A DNA stretch of 12,903 nt from Clostridiales bacterium (GTDB taxonomy: Bacteria > Bacillota_A > Clostridia > Oscillospirales > Oscillospiraceae): positions 1 to 12,903 of the forward strand of contig DXUR01000045.1 of NCBI GenBank assembly GCA_019417795.1, read 5' to 3'. Below, piece by piece: positions 1-6,452 of this stretch (positions are counted from its first letter, which is position 1; each line of letters starts with the position of its first letter). The position numbers were made by a program, and so were the translations under genes. The notes beneath the pieces are model-generated. The model saw only the letters and a list, made by a program, of their open reading frames with translations, did not search any database and was not told the origin of the DNA.

Positions 1-186
1 GGTCAGAATGTCCGCCTGCAGATGCCTGCGGACATAGAAATTGACCGCCCAGGAGGCCAGGGGCAGCAGGAGCAGCAAGCAGAGTCCGGCCAGCGCCCAG
101 AAGGAGCCGCTTGTAAGAAGCAGCGCCGCCAACGCCAGCAGCAGGATCAGATAACACAGGGCGCTGCCTAAGATCGTTTTTTTCAT
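1..186 (-). CDS. Probable DUF58 family membrane protein, N-terminal fragment
   Basis: Only the first 62 codons are inside the window, and the gene runs off the left edge. I translated it from the reverse complement. It begins MKKTILGSALCYLILL and has two closely spaced hydrophobic stretches (about residues 5-24 and 28-46), followed by a basic, amphipathic stretch containing NFYVRRHLQAD. Two N-terminal membrane segments followed by such a stretch is the usual start of DUF58 proteins, which are encoded next to MoxR ATPases in many bacteria. Its ATG overlaps the stop codon of the upstream MoxR gene as ATGA (bases 183-186), implying translational coupling. The DUF58/VWA-like core is not visible, so the family call rests on topology and context. 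Confidence 0.6.
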   Translation of the reverse strand, partial: MKKTILGSALCYLILLLALAALLLTSGSFWALAGLCLLLLLPLASWAVNFYVRRHLQADILT

Positions 187-1130
187 TTGCTGGAAAATTC
201 CCGGACATCCGGCTTCTGGACGGAGGTAAGTACATTTTGCAGGATCAGTGCCGCTGTATAGTCCTGGAGCCGCGCCTTGGAGTTGAGGATCAGACGGTGG
301 ACGCACACATCCGGGAACACGGCGCACACATCGTCAGGGATCACATAGTCCCGGCCCTCTAAGTAGGCGTTGGCCTTGGCCGCACGGGTCACAGCCAAAG
401 CGCCACGGGGACTGACACCCAGGGTCACATAGGCGTTGGAGCGGGTCAGATCCACCAGCTCTGCAATATAGTCATAAATTCGGTCTGCCACATGGATATT
501 GCTGACCTCTGCAATGAGCTTTTCCAGCTCGGCAGGGGAAGTCACTGTCTGGCAGGCAGAGAGCGGGTCCACATGATGGCGATCCTTCAGCAGTGCCGCC
601 GTGCTGGCCCGATTGGGATAGCCCATGCTCAGTTGGAGCATGAAACGGTCCAGCTGGGATGCGGGCAGCATCTGCGTACCCGCAGAACCCACCGGGTTTT
701 CCGTTGCCAGCACGATAAAGGGCTTCGGCAGGGGCCGGGTCACGCCGTCCACGGTGACCTGCAACTCCTCCATAGCCTCCAGCAGAGCGGATTGGGTCTT
801 GCTGGAGGTACGGTTGATCTCGTCCGCCAGCAGCAGATTGGTCATAATGGCTCCGGACTGATATTTCAGCTTGCCGTCTGCCTTATCGAATACGGAAAAC
901 CCGATAATATCCGATGGCAGGGTGTCGGAGGTGAACTGGACACGCTTGGAGTCCAGACCTAGCGTTTTGGAAAATGCCTTGGCCAGCGTCGTCTTGCCCA
1001 CGCCGGGGACATCCTCCAGCAGCACATGGCCCTGTGCCAGGATGGCCAGCAGCACCTTGCGGACGATGTCCTCCTTGCCCAAAACGACCTTGTTGACCTC
1101 TGCCTGAATTTGATCTGTCAGCTTGTTCAT
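183..1130 (-). CDS. MoxR-family AAA+ ATPase
   Basis: A 315-residue cytoplasmic AAA+ ATPase of normal MoxR length. Visible motifs are Walker A (PGVGKTT, residues 42-48), Walker B (LLLADE, 99-104, catalytic Glu 104), sensor 1 (ATEN, Asn 145), an arginine-finger type DR (161-162) and a sensor-2-like SPRG (240-243). MoxR ATPases are chaperone-like and usually work with VWA or DUF58 partners to mature or activate proteins, in some cases by metal insertion. A probable DUF58 gene follows with a 4-base ATGA overlap. The start also overlaps the stop of the upstream barrel gene by 4 bases. A GAGG site 8 bases before the ATG supports this start. The target is unknown, but the context points to the surface proteins encoded upstream. 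Confidence 0.95.
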   Translation of the reverse strand: MNKLTDQIQAEVNKVVLGKEDIVRKVLLAILAQGHVLLEDVPGVGKTTLAKAFSKTLGLDSKRVQFTSDTLPSDIIGFSVFDKADGKLKYQSGAIMTNLLLADEINRTSSKTQSALLEAMEELQVTVDGVTRPLPKPFIVLATENPVGSAGTQMLPASQLDRFMLQLSMGYPNRASTAALLKDRHHVDPLSACQTVTSPAELEKLIAEVSNIHVADRIYDYIAELVDLTRSNAYVTLGVSPRGALAVTRAAKANAYLEGRDYVIPDDVCAVFPDVCVHRLILNSKARLQDYTAALILQNVLTSVQKPDVREFSSK

Positions 1131-2251
1131 GCTTTTTTCCTCTTTCTGCCGATGATGTAGATCGCACCGGCGGCGATTACGACTACCGCACCGATCACGG
1201 CGCAGATGATGATTCCATTTGTGCCGAATGCCTCACGGGGCGCTTGAGTGCCGTCAAAATGCAGCACCCACGGCTGCCCGGACCGCACACGCTGCACAGC
1301 CACTAAGGCCAGGACGGATTGGGCCGTTGCCAGGCCGTCGCCGGCCCCCTCCAGCACATGGCGGTAGGTGCCGTCCGCTTCCCGGAACTGGGAAAGCTCC
1401 GTCAGCAGGGTGTGCTCGCCCTTGACAAAACGGCTATCCGTCTCCGGGTCAATGCCCAGCGCACACAGGGCCAGGATGACCTGGGCGGTGCTTTCCGCGT
1501 TTTCATCGCCGTAGGCGATATACCCGCAGGTGTCCGTCAGCTGGCCAGAAAGATAGGAAAGTGCTGCGTCGATCTCGGTCTCCATCTGGTTCCGATAGGG
1601 AGCTAGGGCCTGCACCGCCATAGCTGTGATGTCCACATCCGATTTTCCGGGGATCAGGCCGAAGCCGCCGTCCGGCTCCTGAGCAACGGAAATGGCATTT
1701 ACCATGTCCTCCCGGGAATACAGGGCGTCTGCCGGGACCTCTGTGTCCCCGGCATCCAAGGTCAGCAGCGCCCATATCCAGCCATTTAAGCCCTGAGCGC
1801 CCGGATCACGGGCATAGTTGTAAGTACCCTCTGCGATCAGGTCAATGGCCGAGCCGTCGGGCTTCGTGCCGAAGTTGGTGGGGTTGCCCCCCAGTGCCAG
1901 CACCGTTAAAGAAATCCGGTGGTATTCCGTGGCCTTGTTGCGGTCCAGGCATCCGTTTTTGGCGTATGCGTCCTCCACATGGGCCTTCAGTTCCGCCAAA
2001 TAGTCGGAATAGCTCTCCCTTGTGCCGGACAGTGCCATAGCTATGGCCAGCCAATCGCAGACGGAATCGCCTGCAGGAAACAGTTCCCGGTCTTTCAGCA
2101 ATTCACCCTTCTTGCCGCCCAGAGCGGACATTCCCTCCGCACTCTGTGCGATCTGTTTTTCCAAAGAAGGCTGCGCTTCCGCAAAGGCCACCGTTGGGAG
2201 CAGAAGCAGCACACAAAGAAGTGCCGCTAATATTCGTGTTGCACTTTTCAT
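1127..2251 (-). CDS. Secreted, membrane-anchored alpha/alpha-barrel protein (prenyltransferase/squalene oxidase repeat)
   Basis: A 374-residue protein with a signal peptide (residues 1-24, ending VAFA), an ectodomain, one C-terminal membrane segment (about 345-367) and the tail RKRKKA, giving an extracellular domain anchored by its C-terminus. The ectodomain has repeated helical-hairpin motifs of the terpenoid-cyclase/prenyltransferase fold: LNGWIWALLTLDAG (155-168), QEPDGGFG followed by TAMAVQAL (191-216), and STAQVILALCALG (254-266) and TAQSVLALVAV (309-319). The acidic catalytic motif of squalene cyclases (DXDD) is not seen, so binding rather than catalysis is likely. The same alpha/alpha-barrel fold forms the N-terminal domain of transcobalamin and intrinsic factor, and the gene just upstream encodes the matching DUF4430 domain. 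A GGAGG site 7 bases before the ATG supports the start. The stop overlaps the MoxR start. Ligand unknown. Confidence 0.8.
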   Translation of the reverse strand: MKSATRILAALLCVLLLLPTVAFAEAQPSLEKQIAQSAEGMSALGGKKGELLKDRELFPAGDSVCDWLAIAMALSGTRESYSDYLAELKAHVEDAYAKNGCLDRNKATEYHRISLTVLALGGNPTNFGTKPDGSAIDLIAEGTYNYARDPGAQGLNGWIWALLTLDAGDTEVPADALYSREDMVNAISVAQEPDGGFGLIPGKSDVDITAMAVQALAPYRNQMETEIDAALSYLSGQLTDTCGYIAYGDENAESTAQVILALCALGIDPETDSRFVKGEHTLLTELSQFREADGTYRHVLEGAGDGLATAQSVLALVAVQRVRSGQPWVLHFDGTQAPREAFGTNGIIICAVIGAVVVIAAGAIYIIGRKRKKA

Positions 2252-2289
2252 GCAGTATCCTCCATCGTTCGTTTCAACGCCCTTCTACT

Positions 2290-4221
2290 TTACCGTTCCC
2301 GTGTCCCGTTAGAGCGTTTCCCATCCTCCGCCGCATCAGCCGGTCCTATTCGGAAGTTGGCTCTGTGGGCGTCGGTTCCGTGGGGACCGGGCTCCGTAGG
2401 GGCAGGCTCTATTGGCTCCGTTCCGCCGCCGGTGGCCGGGAGAATATCTGTTTTCTCCTCATGGCACTTGGAGCAGCGATAGTGGATGTAACCATCCTCT
2501 GTTTCGGTGGGTTCCAAACGGTCCGTCTCCACGAAGTCGTGGCCCAGGGCTTGGTAGCCGCCGTTGATCCACAGGCCGCAGTAGCTGCTCAGTGAACCGT
2601 AGCCGCCTCCGGTGGAATCGTAGCCGCCGATGTCCTTGCCGTAGGACAGGGTGAAGCGCACATAAATGGTAATGCCGTTGCGGACCTTGTAGCCACTCAT
2701 GCCGGTACCCTCATACAGGGTGCCGTTGATGGAGTACATCCAGCCCGAGCCTTGGGTATAGTCAAACTCCCCGATGCTGTCCCGGTCATAGTTGTCATTG
2801 GTGGTGATGCCGTCCCGCAGGATCAGCTCCCAAAGATGCTCCGGGACATTGGCACGGTAGGCAATGTCGCCCCGGCTAATCCGGCGCAGATAGAAGTTCA
2901 TAGTGGTGGACCCCTGGTAATCCGGCTCATAACCGCGCTCCTGCAGGAAGCGCAGCAGCACGGATGCCGCCGTTTCGCCCTCCACGATGTCCAGCGTACC
3001 GGTATCCAGAATGCCCAGGCCGATGGTGGTCGCATCCAGCACCACATCCACCGAGCCTGCCGGGTCGCCCTCACTGATCTGGTGATAGGTGACGGTGTAG
3101 ACCTTCATGGTGGAGTTTCCGTTACCATCCCAGGCCAGCACCCGGACGATGTGGGTTTCTTCATCGCCCAACTGAGGGGGATCGAAATACAGCTCGTAGG
3201 TGGGTTGAGAATCGCCGTAGCTCTTTTCCACGGTTTTGCCGTCCAGCGTGACCCGAATTTGATTGGAATAGATCACACCGGCTCCCAGCTCTGCGTTGGC
3301 ACGGGCAATCACCGTCAAGGGGAAGGTTTGGGAGCTCATGTCCAGGCTGGCCCCGTCCAGATTGGTAACGATGGAGGGTGGATAGTCCCCCATCGTCGGG
3401 TGGGTATCGTCCGCAAGATTCGCGTAATAGCCCACCCGGTACTGAACAAGTCCCAGAAAGGTCTCCCCATCATAAAGAGACAGCACAAAGAGGTTATCTG
3501 CGTTGAAATCCAGCTGTGCCTCGTAGTCCTGGTTATTCTGAGAAGTAAGCAGCAATCCGTTTCCGGAATTGGTCTCATTTTTCAGCCGGACACGGATATG
3601 CAGATCGCCCTTACCCAGGGGATAGGCCACAAAGGTCAGCTTGCTGTCGGGCAGCTCTGCCTTGGTAAGCTGCTGGGTTTTCAGTGTCGTATAAATGCGG
3701 GGGGTATCATCCTCCTCACCGCCGCTGCCGTGGTCACCTCCGCTGCCGCCGTGGTCCCCGTCGTCTCCGCCGGTGCCATCACCATGGTCACCGGAATCCT
3801 CGGAGCCGCCTTTGTTATCGTCTGACTTGGAGCCGCCCTGGTCGCCCTTGCCGGGGTTATCCGTGGGGTCTGTGGGGCCCGATGGATCCGGCTTGGTGTC
3901 ATCGGGTTTCTGCGTGTCATCCGGGTTCTGTGGCTCATCGGGCTTCTGCGGCTCGTCGGGCTTCTGCGGCTCGTCGGGCTTCTGCGGCTCTGATGGGTCC
4001 TGGGCAGTATCCGTATTCTCTGTATTATCCTTGCCGGAGCTTTGTCCGCCAGTGCTGCCGGAGCCTTGCAGCGACTCTGCCTGGAGCCGATCCGGCTGAG
4101 TGCTGATGGGATTCTCCGGCCTTGTCCGACCGGAGGAAAGAAGTGAGAGGCTGATCCCTGCCACCAGCACAATGACCAGCAAAATACTCACGGCGCTATA
4201 TAGGCCGCTATGTTTTTTCAT
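2290..4221 (-). CDS. Membrane-tethered DUF4430 domain protein with charged linker; 3' end probably frameshifted
   Basis: I place the start at 4221 (643 residues) because GGAGG sits 8 bases upstream. The in-frame ATG at 4260 has a Shine-Dalgarno sequence only 3 bases away and adds 13 residues before the signal/anchor. Order: N-terminal hydrophobic segment (about residues 8-29, signal anchor or signal peptide), Pro/Asp/Lys then Gly/Asp/His-rich linker (about 62-172), beta-rich region (about 175-385) and DUF4430 domain (about 390-527). The DUF4430 domain contains GSGWMYSING and, later, TIYVRFTLSYG. A small module with YRCSKC (Cys 583, Cys 586) follows, then a Thr-Glu-Pro tail. DUF4430 also occurs at the C-terminus of transcobalamin and intrinsic factor. 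No dockerin is present. The final ~30 residues look out of frame (see 2382-2385). The protein probably partners the barrel protein encoded directly downstream. Confidence 0.85.
   Translation of the reverse strand: MKKHSGLYSAVSILLVIVLVAGISLSLLSSGRTRPENPISTQPDRLQAESLQGSGSTGGQSSGKDNTENTDTAQDPSEPQKPDEPQKPDEPQKPDEPQNPDDTQKPDDTKPDPSGPTDPTDNPGKGDQGGSKSDDNKGGSEDSGDHGDGTGGDDGDHGGSGGDHGSGGEEDDTPRIYTTLKTQQLTKAELPDSKLTFVAYPLGKGDLHIRVRLKNETNSGNGLLLTSQNNQDYEAQLDFNADNLFVLSLYDGETFLGLVQYRVGYYANLADDTHPTMGDYPPSIVTNLDGASLDMSSQTFPLTVIARANAELGAGVIYSNQIRVTLDGKTVEKSYGDSQPTYELYFDPPQLGDEETHIVRVLAWDGNGNSTMKVYTVTYHQISEGDPAGSVDVVLDATTIGLGILDTGTLDIVEGETAASVLLRFLQERGYEPDYQGSTTMNFYLRRISRGDIAYRANVPEHLWELILRDGITTNDNYDRDSIGEFDYTQGSGWMYSINGTLYEGTGMSGYKVRNGITIYVRFTLSYGKDIGGYDSTGGGYGSLSSYCGLWINGGYQALGHDFVETDRLEPTETEDGYIHYRCSKCHEEKTDILPATGGGTEPIEPAPTEPGPHGTDAHRANFRIGPADAAEDGKRSNGTRER
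2382..2385 (-). other. Probable one-base frameshift site (run of four C on the coding strand)
   Basis: Up to this run the protein reads in Thr-Glu-Pro repeats (TEPIEPAPTEPGP). In the given frame it then becomes HGTDAHRANFRIG and continues to a stop at 2290. Removing one base from the run restores the repeat as PTEPTPTEPTSE and ends at a TAG at 2346-2348. The restored tail matches the preceding repeat so well that a recent insertion or a sequencing/assembly error is the simplest explanation. The intact gene would then end at 2346, leaving 94 bases before the next start. Confidence 0.8.
3904..3993 (-). repeat. 18-bp tandem repeat, five copies, in the linker of the DUF4430 protein
   Basis: The unit gggcttctgcggctcgtc (plus strand) occurs at 3940-3957 and 3958-3975. 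A near copy lies at 3976-3993, and two degenerate copies lie at 3904-3921 and 3922-3939. On the coding strand it encodes six-residue steps of the type EPQKPD, degenerating to TQKPDD. It is a coding minisatellite that sets the length of a rigid Pro-rich spacer between the membrane segment and the ectodomain, and copy number may vary between strains. Confidence 0.9.
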
Positions 4222-4229
4222 ACGGGTAT

Positions 4230-4234
4230 CCTCC
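4230..4234 (-). promoter_or_regulatory. Ribosome binding site deciding the start at 4221
   Basis: GGAGG on the minus strand lies 8 bases before the ATG at 4221. This is far better placed than the AGGAG that lies only 3 bases before the alternative ATG at 4260. The same GGAGGATAC sequence precedes the barrel gene starting at 2251. Confidence 0.8.
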
Positions 4235-4301
4235 AAATGCTTATTTTGGATTCTTACCATCGTCTCCTAAAGCAGGAGGCAATGGTAAAGCCCCAAAATA
4301 T

Positions 4302-4349
4302 GGCGAATTGCCTCCCCTCCCAAAAGGGAGGGGAAGCTATGGATTCGCC
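4302..4349 (-). repeat. Extended intergenic hairpin after the second scaffold gene
   Basis: An inner stem, gcctcccctccc (4310-4321) against gggaggggaagc (4326-4337), is 12 bp with one wobble and a 4-base loop. An outer 7-bp stem flanks it, ggcgaat (4302-4308) against attcgcc (4343-4349). It lies just downstream of the stop codon of the cohesin/dockerin gene (stop at 4355-4357). No clear run of U follows on the minus-strand transcript, so a full intrinsic terminator is not supported. A partial attenuator, a 3'-end stabilising structure or a repeated palindromic element are all possible. The inner stem arms match those of the hairpin at 9605-9632. The rest of the 133-base gap (4222-4354) holds only the ribosome binding site. 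Confidence 0.85.
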
Positions 4350-4354
4350 TTGGT

Positions 4355-6433
4355 TTACTTGGAATTTTTGACGACCGCAACGGCGTCGGTGGAGTTGACG
4401 GCCTTGTCAAGGTTCACATCCGCGCGCAGGAACTTCCGCACAGAGACTTTCTCGAAGTCCGTGTACTTGCCGCTGTAGATGTCATAGGTGAGTTGCGCAT
4501 CGTTGATGTCCACAACGCCTGTCTCGTTGACATCATAGCTCTGCTTCACTTCCTCGGCTGTGGCGCTGGCCTTGGTGATATTGGCCTCAGCCGTAGCCAC
4601 AGTGAATGCCTCATTCTTGTCCACAATCACCAGCCAGCTGTACACATTCTCACCGTAAGCGGTAGTCTTATACATGACATTATCGCCGTAGGCAAAAGCC
4701 TTGCCCTCTTCGGGGGTGCCGGTCACGGTTACCAGAAACACGGTCTTGTTATCCATCTGCACATACTCGGAAACAGCTACCTCCATGGTCAGAGTGGATT
4801 TCTTCTCGATGGTGATGACCAGATCGCCGGTGACATTGGCGATAGTGTAGGTGTTGTCGGCTCCCTCGGTGATAGTCACATCCTTGCCGCCCATAGTGGC
4901 AGTGATGGTGTACTCAAAGTTCTTCTGCTTGGCCACGGTGAAGGTGTAGTTAGCCTTTTCCTGAACGGTGCTCTCGCCGGTAGCATCACCTGCGCCGGTA
5001 CCTGCAAAGGTGACCTTGTAGGTTTCCAGCGGCTTGACCTGCTTGTTGCTGTTGATGACGATGTTGCCGGTCACATCCGCACCGGGGATGGTGTAGGTGG
5101 TGGTGCCGTCGTCATTTACCTGGGCCGTAAAGCCGGTGTATGCCTTGTCGCCGATGGTCACAGCCATATTGTAGACATAGCCATCCGCAGGGGTCAGCTT
5201 GAAGGTGTAGTCAGTCTGGTAAGTAGCAGTCGCAGCACCGGTGGTATCGTCGCCCTGGGCGACAGTGAAAGTCTTGGGGGTCTTGGCGCTGGTGACGACC
5301 ACATTGCCGTTGACATTGGGCACGGTGTAGATGCCATCCTCGTTCGGGCTAACTGTCGTTGCCTCACCGTCGCCGACGGTGACGGTGACAGTATAGTCAT
5401 AGTTGGGGTCTGCGGGCTTGAAGGTCAGAGTGCCGCCTGCTGCGATCACGGAGCCCTCCGCGTCGGTACGGGTGAAGCCATCCGGCAGAGACACGGTGTA
5501 GCCGCTGACGGTAATAACGGCGGTGTCATCCAAAATGGCAGCCGCAGGTGCGTCAAACTCAATGGCGTTTGCATTGGTATCCACACACGCTTCCGTTACT
5601 TTCACATCAGATTTACCCTGGCCGGCTGCCACAAAGCTCAGAGTCAGTGCATCGCCCAGCTCGGCGGCTTTGCCGTAACGCACGATTCGCACGGTGCCGC
5701 TGCCGGGGATCACGCGATAACCCTCGGTGCTGGTGGCTTCCATGTTCAGCGTCAGAATGGTGGGGTCAAAAGAGAAGGTCATGTCGTAGGCGTTGTAGGT
5801 GGTCTTGCCGTCGTTGTTGCCGATGGCCACAGGGATCTCCACGATTTGGCCGGAGGCTACCTGCTTGTCCGCACCCAAGGACACGGTGTAGCCCTTGGCA
5901 GCAGCAGTCTCGACGGGAATGGTCAGCTCACTGCCGGCCACATTGTGAGGGACTTGAACCTGAGATGCACCGTCATCACTGTATGTCAGAAGATTATCGA
6001 CTTTCATCGTAAATTTTGCATTGGAAGTATCTGCACCCTCTTTTGCGGTGAAGGTAAAAGATGCCCAATCACCTGCTGCAAAACTGGTATGAGAAGGATC
6101 ATCCTTATCAAAGGCCGTTTGCAAATAGAAGAATTTTACTGCGCCCTGATTATTGGCGACATCAATATTCGTAAAGCCGAGACGGGCAGGTCTACTTCCA
6201 AGATTTTTCCGTCCGGTGAGCGTGTAGGCATCTGTGTCAAAACTAATGGAAATGCCAACGGCGTCCGCAACAAGTTCCTTATCCAGACTCAAAGTCAGCG
6301 TCACGGTCTCACCGGGGGCGACAGAGGTCTTATCTGCGCTCATAGTGATGGTCGGTTCGTCTGCTGCAAAGACGGCAGGTACCAGGCTCAGCACCATCGC
6401 CAATGTCAGCAGAATAGAAACGATTTTTTTCAT
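4355..6433 (-). CDS. Adaptor scaffold: two cohesin-like domains, beta repeats, X-like module and C-terminal dockerin
   Basis: A 692-residue secreted protein with signal peptide MKKIVSILLTLAMVLSLVPA (cleavage near 23). Cohesin-like domain 1 spans about 27-175 and domain 2 about 182-305, the latter with NAYDMTFSFDPTILTLN. Three beta repeats follow (about 312-383, 388-465, 471-543), each ending in a Y-T-[IV]-x(4-6)-G-[ND] motif, then an X-module-like region (about 546-622) and a type I dockerin (633-690). The dockerin calcium loops start at Asp 634 (DVNETGVVDIND) and Asp 672 (DVNLDKAVNSTD). Loop 1 has Thr where Asp is usual at position 5. Having both cohesins and a dockerin, it could link proteins into chains. 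It is a full-length paralogue of the gene at 9643-11847. The AGGAGG site is 12 bases from the ATG, longer than usual. Cohesin calls come from pattern recognition, whereas the dockerin is clear. Confidence 0.85.
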   Translation of the reverse strand: MKKIVSILLTLAMVLSLVPAVFAADEPTITMSADKTSVAPGETVTLTLSLDKELVADAVGISISFDTDAYTLTGRKNLGSRPARLGFTNIDVANNQGAVKFFYLQTAFDKDDPSHTSFAAGDWASFTFTAKEGADTSNAKFTMKVDNLLTYSDDGASQVQVPHNVAGSELTIPVETAAAKGYTVSLGADKQVASGQIVEIPVAIGNNDGKTTYNAYDMTFSFDPTILTLNMEATSTEGYRVIPGSGTVRIVRYGKAAELGDALTLSFVAAGQGKSDVKVTEACVDTNANAIEFDAPAAAILDDTAVITVSGYTVSLPDGFTRTDAEGSVIAAGGTLTFKPADPNYDYTVTVTVGDGEATTVSPNEDGIYTVPNVNGNVVVTSAKTPKTFTVAQGDDTTGAATATYQTDYTFKLTPADGYVYNMAVTIGDKAYTGFTAQVNDDGTTTYTIPGADVTGNIVINSNKQVKPLETYKVTFAGTGAGDATGESTVQEKANYTFTVAKQKNFEYTITATMGGKDVTITEGADNTYTIANVTGDLVITIEKKSTLTMEVAVSEYVQMDNKTVFLVTVTGTPEEGKAFAYGDNVMYKTTAYGENVYSWLVIVDKNEAFTVATAEANITKASATAEEVKQSYDVNETGVVDINDAQLTYDIYSGKYTDFEKVSVRKFLRADVNLDKAVNSTDAVAVVKNSK

Positions 6434-6445
6434 GTGTTCTCAATT

Positions 6446-6451
6446 CCTCCT
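6446..6451 (-). promoter_or_regulatory. Strong ribosome binding site with unusually long spacing
   Basis: AGGAGG on the minus strand lies 12 bases before the ATG at 6433, against 6-9 for most other genes in the window. No better start lies between them. The long spacer may lower initiation at this scaffold gene. Confidence 0.65.
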
Positions 6452-6452
6452 A

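Noticed and set aside
2428..2442. LPATG sequence resembling a sortase signal in the DUF4430 protein
   Set aside because: It is not followed by a hydrophobic segment and basic tail. A Thr-Glu-Pro-rich stretch follows instead, in either reading frame. The protein already has an N-terminal membrane segment.
3904..3993. Direct repeats as a possible CRISPR array
   Set aside because: The 18-base units are contiguous with no spacers and stay in frame within a coding linker.
4258..4260. ATG as start of the DUF4430 protein
   Set aside because: Its AGGAG is only 3 bases away and lies in a small CTCCT/AGGAG hairpin. The ATG at 4221 has GGAGG at 8 bases and begins right before the membrane segment.
4245..4285. 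Possible promoter (TTGCCT, then TAAGAAT on the minus strand) before the DUF4430 gene
   Set aside because: The match to consensus is weak and the spacing is about 20 bases, so it cannot be told from chance.
4222..4354. Cobalamin riboswitch that would support a corrinoid role
   Set aside because: I looked in the larger gaps (4222-4354 and 9527-9642) and saw only simple hairpins and no B12-box-like sequence. Any riboswitch would have to lie beyond the right edge.
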